DNA of 64,000 bases from Tissierella sp. Yu-01 (GCF_029537395.1 NZ_CP120677.1:1798001-1862000), one strand, 5' to 3'. Counted from the first letter of the stretch, positions 38,933-48,548 are shown. Notes: generated by a model not told the origin, from the sequence alone. A program made the numbers and translations.

Positions 38933-39636
38933 TTTAGTTTATCTTTATTTTTTATTATGATTATTTTGTTTCCATGAAATTCTAAATATCCTAAGTCTTT
39001 AAACAAGTTTAACTTTCTTGTCATTGTTTCCCTGGATATCCCTGCATAACTGCCCATTTCCTCCCTGTTGATAGAAAGCTCCAGAACTATTCCATTATCT
39101 GTTACTTTGCCAAAGTCATCCGTTAAGTTAAGAAGTAAACCAGCAACTTTTGCATCCACATTAGTAGTAGTTAGTCTGTTTATCAAATCTTCAGCCCATC
39201 TTATTCTATCATATGCTTTTTCCAAAATTTTAAGTGTTATAATAGGATCTCTTTTAATTATTTCATCGAATGTACTTTTTGTCAGAGTACTAATTGTTGT
39301 ATCTTCTAACGCTATTGCATTATATTTATACTCATCTTCTTTCAGTAGATTAAAACCACCAACAAAATCACCAGACGAATAGATATATAGAATCTGTTCT
39401 CTTCCATCTACAGTATAGTTATATATCTTCATCTTACCAGAACATACAATATATAATCTATCTGCCTTATCACCAGTACTGAAAATCACTTCACCTTTTT
39501 TATAGTCTTTAAAAGCTACTCCTTTAGAAACCTTAACAAGTTGCTCTTCGTTTAAACTCGAAAACAAAGGTACATTGTTAAGGCATGTATCTCCTACACA
39601 AGTAGAACAATGCCTGCACCTAGATATTTTAACCAC
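38914..39636 (-). CDS. Crp/Fnr-family regulator with N-terminal cysteine cluster
   Basis: A 240-residue transcription factor. Residues 7-18 read C-x2-C-x2-C-x4-C, like the [4Fe-4S] site of FNR. Then a cyclic-nucleotide-binding-type beta-barrel (about 20-140), a dimer helix, and a winged HTH with YAGISRETMTRKL (about 198-210). The GTG start directly abuts an AGAGG and has no normal spacing, so the first residues are uncertain. It is the third gene of pflB-pflA-regulator, and a TGTGA-N6-TCACT site lies before pflB, so autoregulation in response to oxygen or redox is likely. Confidence 0.9.
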   Translation of the reverse strand: MVKISRCRHCSTCVGDTCLNNVPLFSSLNEEQLVKVSKGVAFKDYKKGEVIFSTGDKADRLYIVCSGKMKIYNYTVDGREQILYIYSSGDFVGGFNLLKEDEYKYNAIALEDTTISTLTKSTFDEIIKRDPIITLKILEKAYDRIRWAEDLINRLTTTNVDAKVAGLLLNLTDDFGKVTDNGIVLELSINREEMGSYAGISRETMTRKLNLFKDLGYLEFHGNKIIIIKNKDKLKELLNM

Positions 39637-39653
39637 CCTCTATTATTTAAACA

Positions 39654-40412
39654 TTAGATAATTCTCTTAGTATTTATTACCCTTTGTTTTTCATCTTTTA
39701 ACAGATTAGTAAGAATTTCCTGATATTCCATGGCCTTATTCGCATCCATTTCAGGTACATCTTTTAACCTATATTCTCTCCCGAGGGCTTCATATTTATC
39801 AAGGGCCATTGTATGATAAGGAAGAATTTCAATCCTATCAATTTTATCCGCTAAATAAGCTATTCTATCAAATAGTTTATATATACTTTCTTCATTATCA
39901 GTTATTCCAGGAACCATGACATGTCTAATCCATAGCTTACCAGTGAAATCATCTAGGTAAGAAAGAAACTTATAAAAACCATTCATATTTACACCAGTTA
40001 AATCTTTGTATCCAATATTGTCAAAATGCTTAATATCCAATATTACTGTATCCACATATTTGAGAATTTCCTTAAAGTATTCTTCTTTGCCATATCCAGT
40101 TGTATCTATAGCTGTATTGAAGCCTTCAGCTTTTAAAAGTTTAAGGGTTTCTAGCAAGAATTCTCCTTGAAGTAAACACTCTCCCCCAGAGAAAGTAATT
40201 CCTCCACCTGATCTGTCATAATACTTTTTATATCGTCTAGCTATATTTAATACCTCTTCAGGAGTAATTTCTCTATTAGAAAACATCGTTTGACTATCTG
40301 GGTTATGACAATATGCACATCTTAATGGACAGCCTTGTAAAAATATTACTGTTCTAATACCTGGTCCATCTACTAAACCCATGGTTTCTATTGAATGTAG
40401 TCTTCCTTTCAT
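39654..40412 (-). CDS. pflA: Pyruvate formate-lyase activating enzyme
   Basis: A radical-SAM enzyme that installs the glycyl radical on PflB. About 252 residues. The ATG after AAAGGTG gives MKGRLHSIETMGLVDGPG; a GTG three codons upstream lies in the ribosome site. The cluster motif is CPLRCAYC (C-x3-C-x2-C, about residues 28-35), followed by the SAM-binding SGGECLLQ (about 76). It is 17 bp before the regulator gene. Confidence 0.96.
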   Translation of the reverse strand: MKGRLHSIETMGLVDGPGIRTVIFLQGCPLRCAYCHNPDSQTMFSNREITPEEVLNIARRYKKYYDRSGGGITFSGGECLLQGEFLLETLKLLKAEGFNTAIDTTGYGKEEYFKEILKYVDTVILDIKHFDNIGYKDLTGVNMNGFYKFLSYLDDFTGKLWIRHVMVPGITDNEESIYKLFDRIAYLADKIDRIEILPYHTMALDKYEALGREYRLKDVPEMDANKAMEYQEILTNLLKDEKQRVINTKRII

Positions 40413-40440
40413 TTTTATCACCTTTCCTTTAAAAAGCTGT

Positions 40441-40569
40441 GTCCAATGGTTTAATATGCTGCAGTGCCCGATGACTTACAATTACACAAAATCAAAGATT
40501 TTGGTAATTGCATAGCCAATGGACTTGTTGTTATGGGTTCAGGAAAATACATCTGAACCTCATCAACAA
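40441..40569 (-). promoter_or_regulatory. Folded region between pflB and pflA
   Basis: The 150-bp gap has three stems: GTCCAATGG (40441-40449) with CCAATGGAC (40516-40524, one mismatch); CAATTAC..AAAATC with GATTTT..GTAATTG (40479-40510); and GGTTCAG/CTGAACC (40536-40559), flanked by TTGTTG/CAACAA over the pflB stop. There is no T run. It may stabilise or process the mRNA so that PflB is made in excess. Confidence 0.6.
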
Positions 40570-42809
40570 CTGGCGTGGAACGTTCTACTGATTACTTCTT
40601 TCTTTTGCTCTAATGTTAGTCTGTTGAAATGTACTGCATATCCTGATACTCTTATTGTTAATGTTGGATATTTTTCTGGATGTTCCATTGCATCTATTAG
40701 TAGTTCTCTGTTCAGAACATTAACGTTTAAGTGGAATGCTCCTTGTTCGAAATATCCATCCATGATGCCAACTAAGTTATTTATTCTATCTTGATCTGTT
40801 TTTCCTAATGCATTTGGTACTATCGAGAAAGTATTTGAAATACCATCCTGACATATATCCTTATATGGTAATTTAGCTACTGAATTAAGTGATGCTAAAG
40901 CTCCATTTTCATCTCTTCCATGCATTGGGTTAGCTCCTGGTGCAAATGGTTCGCCTTTCTTTCTGCCATCCGGAGTTGATCCAGTTTTCTTACCGTAAAC
41001 AACATTTGATGTTATTGTTAGTACTGATAGAGTATGTTCAGCATTTCTGTAAGTTGGAGTCTTCTTCAACTCGTCACTGAATCTAGTGACAATATCTATA
41101 GCTATGTCATCAACTCTATCATCATCATTTCCGTATTTAGGGAAATCTCCTTCTATTTCAAAATCAACTGCTATTCCATTTTCATCTCTTATTGGTTTCA
41201 CCTTCGCATATTTTATAGCACTTAATGAATCTGCCACTATTGAAAGCCCAGCAATACCAAAAGCCATGTATCTGTGTACTTCTGAATCATGTAATGCCAT
41301 TTGACCTTTTTCATAGGCATATTTATCATGCATGTAATGAATTGTATTCATTGTACCTACATAAATCTCAGCTAGATCTTTCATTACCTTGTCATAATTT
41401 TTCATTACCTTGTCATAATCAAGAATTTCATCATCTATTTTTTCTATGCCATCTATTACCTTAATTACGTTGCCATTCTTATCTTTTTTAACCTCATCCA
41501 CTCCGCCGTTGATAGCATATAATAATGCTTTAGCTAAGTTTGCTCTTGCTCCAAAGAATTGCATATCTTTACCTATTCTCATAGCTGATACACAACATGC
41601 AATTGCATAATCATCGCCATATATTGGTTTCATCAAATCATCGTTCTCATATTGAATAGCTCCAGTTTCCTTGCTCATCTTTGCACAGTATGCTTTAAAT
41701 CCTTCTGGCAAGTCATTTGACCAAAGAACTGTCATATTTGGCTCAGGAGCCGGTGATAGAGTTTTTAATGTATGAAGAAATCTAAAGGCAGTCTTAGTTA
41801 CTAGAGTTCTACCATCTAAACCCATTCCACCAATTGACTCAGTAATCCAGTTAGGATCACCTGCAAATAGCTCATTATAGTCAGGTGTTCTTAAATGTCT
41901 TACAATTCTAAGCTTGATTACAAATTGATCTATTAATTCTTGAGCTTCTATTTCAGTTAATGTTCCATTATTCAAATCTCTTTCTATATAGATATCAAGG
42001 AATGTAGTATTTCTTCCTAGTGACATTGCTGCACCATTGTTTTCCTTTACTGCTGCAAGATATCCTAAATATAGAAATTGAACTGCTTCCCTAGCATTTG
42101 ATGCAGGCTTGGAGATATCTATTCCGTAGGATAGAGCCATTTCCTTTATCTCATCAAGAGCCCTTATCTGCTCTGATAATTCTTCTCTATGTCTTATGTT
42201 CTCCTCTGTAGCTAATCCTTTAATATTTTGTTTATCCTTCATCTTCTGCTCTTTTAAGTAATCAATTCCGTATAAAGCTATTCTTCTATAATCACCAATT
42301 ATTCTTCCTCTACCGTATGCATCAGGTAATCCTGTCAATAGTCCTACTGTTCTTGCTCTCCTAGCTTCAGCGGTGTATGCATCGAATACTCCCTGATTAT
42401 GTGTCTTTCTGTAATTGTTAAAGTGCTCCTCAAGCCCTTCATCCATTTCAACACCATATGCGTTTAAAGAATCCTTAACCATTCTATATCCGCCATATGG
42501 ATTTACTATTCTTTTTAGAGGTGCATCTGTTTGTAACCCTACTATTATCTCATTATCCTTGTCTATATATCCCGGTTCATAATTATTGATTCCTGAGAAT
42601 CTTGAAGTATCAATATCAACCTTACCTGTTAGTATTTCTTCATTTATTAGCTCTTCAACCTTTCCCCATAGAGCTTCTGTCTTTGGTGATGCTTCAGCAA
42701 GAAAACGGTCATCACCTTCATATGACTTATAGTTTAGATGTATAAAATCTTTTACGTCTACATTCTCATTCCAATTTCCTTTAATGAATCCGTTCCAGCT
42801 TTTCATCAT
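40563..42809 (-). CDS. pflB: Formate acetyltransferase (pyruvate formate-lyase)
   Basis: Splits pyruvate plus CoA into acetyl-CoA and formate. About 748 residues, typical. Of clustered ATGs I use the one eight bases after AAAGGA; the next ATG is equally possible. The catalytic cysteine pair is in [11 protein letters not shown] (about residue 410), and the C-terminal glycyl-radical loop is [13 protein letters not shown] (about 722-734), with His where Arg is usual. The promoter carries a Crp/Fnr-type site. Confidence 0.96.
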   Translation of the reverse strand: MMKSWNGFIKGNWNENVDVKDFIHLNYKSYEGDDRFLAEASPKTEALWGKVEELINEEILTGKVDIDTSRFSGINNYEPGYIDKDNEIIVGLQTDAPLKRIVNPYGGYRMVKDSLNAYGVEMDEGLEEHFNNYRKTHNQGVFDAYTAEARRARTVGLLTGLPDAYGRGRIIGDYRRIALYGIDYLKEQKMKDKQNIKGLATEENIRHREELSEQIRALDEIKEMALSYGIDISKPASNAREAVQFLYLGYLAAVKENNGAAMSLGRNTTFLDIYIERDLNNGTLTEIEAQELIDQFVIKLRIVRHLRTPDYNELFAGDPNWITESIGGMGLDGRTLVTKTAFRFLHTLKTLSPAPEPNMTVLWSNDLPEGFKAYCAKMSKETGAIQYENDDLMKPIYGDDYAIACCVSAMRIGKDMQFFGARANLAKALLYAINGGVDEVKKDKNGNVIKVIDGIEKIDDEILDYDKVMKNYDKVMKDLAEIYVGTMNTIHYMHDKYAYEKGQMALHDSEVHRYMAFGIAGLSIVADSLSAIKYAKVKPIRDENGIAVDFEIEGDFPKYGNDDDRVDDIAIDIVTRFSDELKKTPTYRNAEHTLSVLTITSNVVYGKKTGSTPDGRKKGEPFAPGANPMHGRDENGALASLNSVAKLPYKDICQDGISNTFSIVPNALGKTDQDRINNLVGIMDGYFEQGAFHLNVNVLNRELLIDAMEHPEKYPTLTIRVSGYAVHFNRLTLEQKKEVISRTFHASC

Positions 42810-42884
42810 ATTTATCATCCTTTTCTATATAATTAATCGAGAAGTTTACCGCTTCTTCGAATTTAAGTGTTCTTCTATGGTTTC

Positions 42885-42927
42885 ATTATACAAAGGATTA
42901 AAAATATGAGCAGTGATTATGGTCACA
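42885..42927 (-). promoter_or_regulatory. pflB promoter with a Crp/Fnr-type activator site
   Basis: On the minus strand TATAAT occupies 42885-42890 with no good -35. TGTGA-N6-TCACT occupies 42912-42927, and its centre (42919.5) is 41.5 bp before the predicted start point (42878), the classic class II position. Confidence 0.7.
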
Positions 42928-42991
42928 ATTTTGAATATTTTATTTAAAGTAGCAAAATATATTACCAACAACAATATTAATGGAGGAAATT

Positions 42992-44554
42992 ATGAATATC
43001 GATTTTAAAAGTACCTTACCAAAGTCCTATTGGATTGCTTCTACTGCGGAAACAAGCTTTCCAACTTTAGAAAACGACATAGATGTGGATATTGCCATTG
43101 TAGGAGGTGGAATGACTGGAATCTTATGTGCATATCAACTTCACAAACAGGGCCTAAAAGTAGCTATACTCGAATCCAGTAAAATATTAAATAATACCAC
43201 TTCCCATACTACGGCTAAAATAACTTCCCAGCATGATTTGTTTTATTACAAGTTACTGAACTCTATGGGAGAAAAATTAACGAAGCAGTATGCTGAAGCT
43301 AATGAATCAGCCATTAAAGACATTCAGAATATAGTTGAAGCAAATAATATAGACTGTGGATATTCTACTCAGGACGCATATGTTTATACACAGCAGGATG
43401 ATTATATCAACAAGATAAAAGACGAAGTACAAGCTGCCTCTACCTTAGGTATCAAGGCAACCTTTCTAGATGAAATACCATTACCTCTAAAGATAAAGGG
43501 AGCAGTAAAATTCGAAAACCAAGCACAGTTCCACCCAAAGAAATTTCTATTAGCAATAGTTGATAAGATGACAAAGTTAGGAGTACAAATATATGAAAAT
43601 TCAAGAGTAGTTGAATTGGATAAACATGTATTAGATAGCTATACACTAACAACTAAAAATGGAAATAAGATAAATGCAAAAAAGGTTATAATAGCATCTC
43701 ACTATCCATTTATTAATAAGCCTGGGATGTATTTTTCCAAAATTTATGCCGAAAGAGCTTACGCCATTGCTATAAAAGCACAAGAAAAGTTTCCAGGTGG
43801 AATGTACCTCTCTGCAGAAGAACCTACTAGATCCTTTAGAGGTCTTGATACCGAGGATGGAGAATTGATACTATTGGTTGGTGAAAATCACAAAACAGGT
43901 CAAAGTGATGAAACAACGAAACACTACAGAGCTTTATTATTTACAGCCAATGAAATGTTTACTGTTGAGGATGTACCATATTGGTGGTCTACTCAAGATT
44001 GTATGACAATGGATGATATACCTTATATAGGGGAATTTCACCAGGAATATAAAGATCTATATGTGGCTACTGGATTTAAAAAATGGGGAATGACCCATAG
44101 TATGGTTTCATCTATACTACTCAAAGATATGATAATAAGCGGTAAGAGCAAGTGGCAGGATGTATATAATCCATCAAGAAAGATTAATATGCAAGGAGCT
44201 AAGGAATTAATAAAGGAAAATGCAAATGTAGCTAGTAATCTAGTAGGAGGTAAATTAGAAAAGGGAAATGATGAGCTTTACATTAAACCAGGAGAAGCTC
44301 AATTGATAAATATTGAAGGCAATAGAGCAGGAGCCTATAAGGATGAAAACGGAGATTTGCACATTGTAAATACCACATGCACCCATATGGGCTGTGAACT
44401 TAACTGGAATGAGGCAGAGAAATCCTGGGATTGCCCATGTCACGGGTCCAGGTTCAATATGGACGGTAAAGTAATAGAAGGCCCTGCAGTTGAAGACTTA
44501 ACATTTAGCAATGATGTGAGTACATTCAAGAAGGTATTGACAGAGAAGTTTTAG
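42992..44554 (+). CDS. FAD-dependent oxidoreductase with C-terminal Rieske domain
   Basis: A 520-residue fusion. The ATG behind GGAGG is used (an ATG four codons earlier overlaps it). The N-terminal dinucleotide fold IAIVGGGMTGILCAYQL (landmark GGGMTG, about residue 33) begins a DAO/glycine-oxidase-type FAD domain (to about 400). The C-terminal Rieske [2Fe-2S] domain has CTHMGC (about 461) and CPCHGSRF (about 480). The arrangement is found in many Firmicutes, but the substrate is unknown. It is divergent from pflB, and the 180-bp gap holds the shared regulatory region. Confidence 0.93.
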   Translation: MNIDFKSTLPKSYWIASTAETSFPTLENDIDVDIAIVGGGMTGILCAYQLHKQGLKVAILESSKILNNTTSHTTAKITSQHDLFYYKLLNSMGEKLTKQYAEANESAIKDIQNIVEANNIDCGYSTQDAYVYTQQDDYINKIKDEVQAASTLGIKATFLDEIPLPLKIKGAVKFENQAQFHPKKFLLAIVDKMTKLGVQIYENSRVVELDKHVLDSYTLTTKNGNKINAKKVIIASHYPFINKPGMYFSKIYAERAYAIAIKAQEKFPGGMYLSAEEPTRSFRGLDTEDGELILLVGENHKTGQSDETTKHYRALLFTANEMFTVEDVPYWWSTQDCMTMDDIPYIGEFHQEYKDLYVATGFKKWGMTHSMVSSILLKDMIISGKSKWQDVYNPSRKINMQGAKELIKENANVASNLVGGKLEKGNDELYIKPGEAQLINIEGNRAGAYKDENGDLHIVNTTCTHMGCELNWNEAEKSWDCPCHGSRFNMDGKVIEGPAVEDLTFSNDVSTFKKVLTEKF

Positions 44555-44578
44555 TCGTTTGGTTAGGTCATAAGTAAG

Positions 44579-44653
44579 AGGAGATTTCTCCATTTCGCTT
44601 CGCTCCAGTCGAAATGACAAAATGTCATTCCGAGCGTAGCCGAGGAATCTCCT
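44579..44653. repeat. Dispersed repeat family 1, copy a (paired halves)
   Basis: AGGAGATTTCTC...GTCGAAATGACA is followed by the inverted TGTCATTCCGAGCG...GAATCTCCT, so the 75 bp fold back on themselves. Sequences of this GTCATTC..GAATCTC type are scattered through many bacterial genomes. Confidence 0.85.
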
Positions 44654-44666
44654 GTTCTATACCATT

Positions 44667-44763
44667 AGTCGGCTACGTTAGCCAAATTGAAAATTTGGAC
44701 TCCGCGACATCTGACCTACCATCAATTTACGGAAAAACCATCCGTAAATTGGGTTAGGTCATT
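44667..44763. repeat. Dispersed repeat family 2, copy b (overlaps EamA gene end)
   Basis: Full copy: GGCTACGTTAGCC hairpin, CCAAATTGAAAATTTGG hairpin, then GACCTACC...GGGTTAGGTC enclosing CAATTTACGG/CCGTAAATTG. Its right part (44722-44763) encodes, on the minus strand, the last 13 residues and stop of the EamA protein. A short related piece, GGTTAGGTCATAA, is at 44561-44573. Confidence 0.85.
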
Positions 44764-45609
44764 ATCGTTAATATAACTGGAACCTAGTATCAACATCCCA
44801 CCTGCTACTTGTAATAAAGTTAAACTCTCTTTAAATACTACTGCTGAAATAATTACCGCTGATACAGGGTCTATATAGCTGAGCATCGCAATGGTTTGAC
44901 CTTTTAAATTCTGCATTCCTGTAAAATACAATAAATACGGAATAGCTGTATATAAAATACCTAAAATTAAAATATAAGGTATAAACTCAGCTTTAAATAT
45001 ATCTAATGTTGGTCTTTCTACAAATAATACATAAGGAACTAGTACTATAACTGATACAACTAATTGTATCAGTGTAGCTTCTAATCCTGATAGATTTTTG
45101 AAAAATTTATTTGTTAGAATAACCGTTGCATAAAGAATTGCAGCAATTAGTCCATATGTAAGCCCAAGAGGGTGATTATATGAACCTACTACAGAGCTAT
45201 CGGTGTTCACTATCATAAATAAACCTGCTACCGCCACCACTATACTTATGAATTTTCTTATGCTTAACTTTTCCTTTAATAGAAAAGGTGATAAAAGCAT
45301 TACTATTGCTGGTTCAAAATAATATGTTAATGTTGCATTGGATACAGTTGTATATTTATAAGCTTCAAATAAAAATATCCAGTTGGCTCCCATTGCTGAC
45401 CCAGAAAGAAGTAGTAGCCAAAAATTATCTTTTATCTTTTGCATTGATATCTTATTCTTTGTAATTACACTATATAAGATCAAAAACAAACTAGCTATTA
45501 TAGCCCTCAATAATGAGATGACACTAGATGGCAGTCCAATCTTTCTAACAAATATACTTATACTCCCAAAAGTTAACATAGCAATGATGATATATAATCT
45601 CGATTTCAA
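44722..45609 (-). CDS. EamA/DMT-family drug-metabolite transporter
   Basis: A 295-residue transporter with about ten hydrophobic segments in two EamA repeats. The start is TTG eight bases after AAGGAG. The second repeat ends with the typical GGMLILGSSYIND. The following tail NDLTQFTDGFSVN and the stop codon lie inside a dispersed repeat, so the original C-terminus was probably altered by repeat insertion. Substrate unknown. No partner gene is nearby. Confidence 0.9.
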   Translation of the reverse strand: MKSRLYIIIAMLTFGSISIFVRKIGLPSSVISLLRAIIASLFLILYSVITKNKISMQKIKDNFWLLLLSGSAMGANWIFLFEAYKYTTVSNATLTYYFEPAIVMLLSPFLLKEKLSIRKFISIVVAVAGLFMIVNTDSSVVGSYNHPLGLTYGLIAAILYATVILTNKFFKNLSGLEATLIQLVVSVIVLVPYVLFVERPTLDIFKAEFIPYILILGILYTAIPYLLYFTGMQNLKGQTIAMLSYIDPVSAVIISAVVFKESLTLLQVAGGMLILGSSYINDNDLTQFTDGFSVN

Positions 45610-45645
45610 AATATCTACTCCTTAATAAATGTTTTTCCCACAAAA

Positions 45646-45690
45646 TGATTGCGAATGCAATTTCATCACACCGTCGCAATGGTGAATATT
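45646..45690 (+). repeat. Structured leader element, truncated copy D
   Basis: GATTGCGAATGCAATTTCAT then CACACCGTCGCAATGGTGAA matches the 5' half of the elements at 48655 and 60498, keeping the ATTGC/GCAAT and CACC/GGTG stems. It lies in the gap between eamA and the M29 peptidase and points towards the peptidase gene. The rest of 45691-45770 shows nothing recognisable. Confidence 0.6.
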
Positions 45691-45770
45691 TTCTCATTAT
45701 TATATCACATTAAAGCGTTATTGCTAGTATAATTTTCTTGAATTGTAGAAAAATTAAAATATATCCTGTC

Positions 45771-45859
45771 TGTCATCCCAAGCGTAGCTGAGGGATCTCG
45801 AGTTTAATGCTTTTAAAGAGCAGATTTCTCCATTAGGCTACGCTTCAGTCGAAATGACA
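45771..45859. repeat. Dispersed repeat family 1, copy b (halves in opposite order)
   Basis: TGTCATCCCAAGCGTAGC...GGGATCTCG, a 20-bp spacer, then AGATTTCTCC...GTCGAAATGACA. The same two half-units as at 44579 occur, but outside-in. Confidence 0.8.
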
Positions 45860-45918
45860 TAAAGGAGGTAAATGTGTTAAGATTTTATATATAAATAAAT
45901 ATTTAGGGGGTATCAGAT

Positions 45919-47148
45919 TTGGATTTGGAAAAAAATTTAGAGAAATATGCTGAATTAGCAGTAAAGGTTGGAATCAACCTTCAGGAAAAGGAAGGATTAA
46001 TTATAGCTGGTAATACAGATACTCTTCCTTTAGTTAGAAAAATTGCCAAGAAAGCTTATGAGGCAGGAGCTAAACATGTTGAACTTCTGTTGGATGACGA
46101 TGATATTTCACTTATGCGTTATACATATGGTAAAGACTTTGTATTTGACGATTATCCACAGTGGAAAGTAAATGCATTGGAAGAAATGTATAAGGATAAT
46201 TATCACCATTTAATCGTAAAAGCACCAAATCCTGAGTTATTAAAGGATATTGATGGTGAAATTATAGCAAGGAGTCAAAAATCCTCTTCAAAAGCAATGG
46301 CAGCTATTTCAAAATATCGTATGACTGGTTTTACTAAGTGGACTATTATCGCTATGCCTTCAACTGCTTGGGCAAAATCCGTATTCCCAGAATTAGATGA
46401 TAAGGTTGCTGTAGAGAAGCTTTGGGAAAAAGTATTTGCAGCAACAAGAATAGACCAAGAGGATCCAGTTAAAGCTTGGGAACTTCACGATAAAAATCTT
46501 AAAAAATATAGAAATTATTTAAACGACAAAGAATTTGAGAAACTTGTACTAAAAGGACCCGGTACTGATTTAGAGGTATATTTAGCTGAAGGCCACTTTT
46601 GGATGGGTGGGTCCAAGGAAAGTCAGTCAGGCTGTTCTTACGTAGCAAACATGCCTACTGAAGAGGTATTTACAACTCCACATAAACTAAAAGTTAACGG
46701 GAAGTTAAAGGCAACTAAACCACTCAGCGTAAATGGCAAACTAGTAGAAAACTTTGGATTTGAATTCAAGGATGGTCAGGTTGTAGACTTTTATGCCGAA
46801 AAGGGATATGAAGTAATTAAAAACCTTTTAGAAAATGATGAAGGTGCAAGATATTTAGGAGAAATAGCCTTGGTTCAAGATGATTCACCGATTTCTAATA
46901 CTGGCATCCTTTTTAATAATACATTGTTTGACGAAAATGCTTCCTGCCATTTTGCACTCGGAAAATCCTATGCCTATGCCATGAGAAATGGTTCAAATCT
47001 ATCTCAGGAAGAGTTAATTGCTAAGGGAGCTAACGATAGTCTGATTCATGTGGACTTCATGGTCGGTGGTCCCGAGTTGGAGATTACAGCTTATGAGAAG
47101 GATGGAAATGTAGTGAAGTTATTTGAGAAAGGAAACTGGATTTTTTAA
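45919..47148 (+). CDS. M29-family (thermophilic) aminopeptidase
   Basis: A 409-residue cytoplasmic metallo-aminopeptidase. TTG start eight bases after AGGGGG. The N-terminal domain is alpha/beta. The C-terminal metal centre is in the half with GFEFKDGQVVDF, LGEIALV (Glu ligand, about 315), FDENASCHFALG (about 338-349, His ligand) and HVDFMVGG (about 375-382, His/Asp). These are the AmpS/AmpT family signatures. Followed by repeat sequence, then another peptidase gene. Confidence 0.93.
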   Translation: MDLEKNLEKYAELAVKVGINLQEKEGLIIAGNTDTLPLVRKIAKKAYEAGAKHVELLLDDDDISLMRYTYGKDFVFDDYPQWKVNALEEMYKDNYHHLIVKAPNPELLKDIDGEIIARSQKSSSKAMAAISKYRMTGFTKWTIIAMPSTAWAKSVFPELDDKVAVEKLWEKVFAATRIDQEDPVKAWELHDKNLKKYRNYLNDKEFEKLVLKGPGTDLEVYLAEGHFWMGGSKESQSGCSYVANMPTEEVFTTPHKLKVNGKLKATKPLSVNGKLVENFGFEFKDGQVVDFYAEKGYEVIKNLLENDEGARYLGEIALVQDDSPISNTGILFNNTLFDENASCHFALGKSYAYAMRNGSNLSQEELIAKGANDSLIHVDFMVGGPELEITAYEKDGNVVKLFEKGNWIF

Positions 47149-47187
47149 ACAAAGATAAGAGATAAGAACTAAGAGTTAAGAGTTAAA

Positions 47188-47260
47188 ACCCGAGATTCCT
47201 CGACTGCACTCGGAATGACAAGCCTTTTTTCATGCTGAACGCTAGTGAAGCATCTGGGGT
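47188..47260. repeat. Dispersed repeat family 1, copy c (decayed)
   Basis: CGAGATTCCTCGACTGCACT then GGAATGACA, followed after a T run by CATGCTGAAC...GAAGCATCTGGGG, two diverged half-units. Just before it, AAGAGTTAAGAGTTAAAA (47171-47188) is a short tandem repeat. Confidence 0.7.
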
Positions 47261-47355
47261 TTCAATTTATAATTAAATTATTTGATTTTTTAGAAAAATG
47301 TGTTATCATTGTTTTTATATTTATAATTCCTAATAGATAGATAAAGGAGGATATC

Positions 47356-48528
47356 ATGAAAATAAAAGAACTAGCTGAAAAGTATAATGATTATATTATA
47401 GATCAAAGACGTTGGTTACACGCACATCCAGAGCTTAGCTTACAAGAGGTAAATACAACTGCTCACCTAGTAGAAGAATTGGAGAAAATGGGTATCGAAG
47501 TAATAACATTCCCTAATTATAACGGTTGTATTGGAATCATAAAAGGCGGAAAACCAGGAAAAACCATTATGCTTCGTGCAGATATTGATGCTTTACCCGT
47601 TGAAGAACATACAGGTCTACCTTATGCTTCAACAAATGGGAACATGCATGCTTGTGGTCATGATATACACATGGCTGTACAATTAGGAGCATCAAAAATC
47701 TTACTAGATTTAAAAGATGAATTAGAAGGTACTGTAAAGCTTCTTTTCCAATCTGGCGAAGAAGTAGCTGGTGGAGCTAAATACTATGTTGAAAATGGAT
47801 ACTTAGATGATGTAGATGCAGTATACGGAAATCATATTTGGTCAGGAGTAGAGGCAGGCAAATTCAGTATCGAGGGCGGAGAAAGAATGGCTTCATGCGA
47901 TACATTTAAAATCACAGTTGAAGGAGTATCCTCCCATGGTTCAGCTCCTCATCTAGGAAATGATGCGTTATTTGCTGCAGCTTCCATTGTCATGAATGTA
48001 CAATCCTATATAAGTAGAAGAAAAGATCCCCTTGAAGCGGCTGTTGTGACAATTGGAACTATCCATGGAGGTCAAAGATTTAATATAATTGCCAACCATG
48101 TTGAAATGGAAGGTACTACAAGAGCATTTAATAAGGAAATAAGAAATGCCATAGAAGGCGAACTTAGAACTATAGTAGAAAACACAGCTAAGGCTCTAGG
48201 GGTAACTGCAAAGTTAGAATACAGTTATCTTACAGATCCAATAATAAATGAAAACGAAACATTAAATAAAATAGCACATGATGCAGTTATTAAACTATAT
48301 GGAGAGGATGCAATAAGACCAATGACTAAGGTTTTAGGTGCTGAAGACTTTTCATATTTAATGAAAGATAGACCTGGATTCTTTGGTTTCTCAGGTTGCT
48401 ACAATGAAGAAATTGGCGCTATCCATAACAATCATAGTGATATGTTCATAGTAGACGAGAGTACTTTGCATATGACTGCAGCTTTAACTGCACAATTTGC
48501 ATATGATTACTTAAATCATACTAAATAA
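47356..48528 (+). CDS. M20 family amidohydrolase / N-acyl-amino-acid deacylase
   Basis: A 390-residue zinc enzyme of the M20D (hippurate hydrolase/aminoacylase) group. ATG five bases after AAAGGAGG. Metal ligands: HACGHDIHM (about 98-106), SGEEVAGGAKYY with catalytic EE (about 133), NHIW (about 160), and HNNHSD near 360. The dimerisation domain lies about residues 180-290. It probably releases amino acids from N-acyl or amidated forms; the exact substrate is not readable. Confidence 0.93.
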   Translation: MKIKELAEKYNDYIIDQRRWLHAHPELSLQEVNTTAHLVEELEKMGIEVITFPNYNGCIGIIKGGKPGKTIMLRADIDALPVEEHTGLPYASTNGNMHACGHDIHMAVQLGASKILLDLKDELEGTVKLLFQSGEEVAGGAKYYVENGYLDDVDAVYGNHIWSGVEAGKFSIEGGERMASCDTFKITVEGVSSHGSAPHLGNDALFAAASIVMNVQSYISRRKDPLEAAVVTIGTIHGGQRFNIIANHVEMEGTTRAFNKEIRNAIEGELRTIVENTAKALGVTAKLEYSYLTDPIINENETLNKIAHDAVIKLYGEDAIRPMTKVLGAEDFSYLMKDRPGFFGFSGCYNEEIGAIHNNHSDMFIVDESTLHMTAALTAQFAYDYLNHTK

Positions 48529-48548
48529 TATATAATGATTTATATTTT

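Noticed and set aside
41388-41430. Near-perfect 19-bp tandem repeat inside pflB (YDKVMK twice)
   Set aside because: Other pyruvate formate-lyases have a similar Y-D-x-V-M-x2-F/Y-D-K-V pattern here, so it is family sequence rather than a new duplication.
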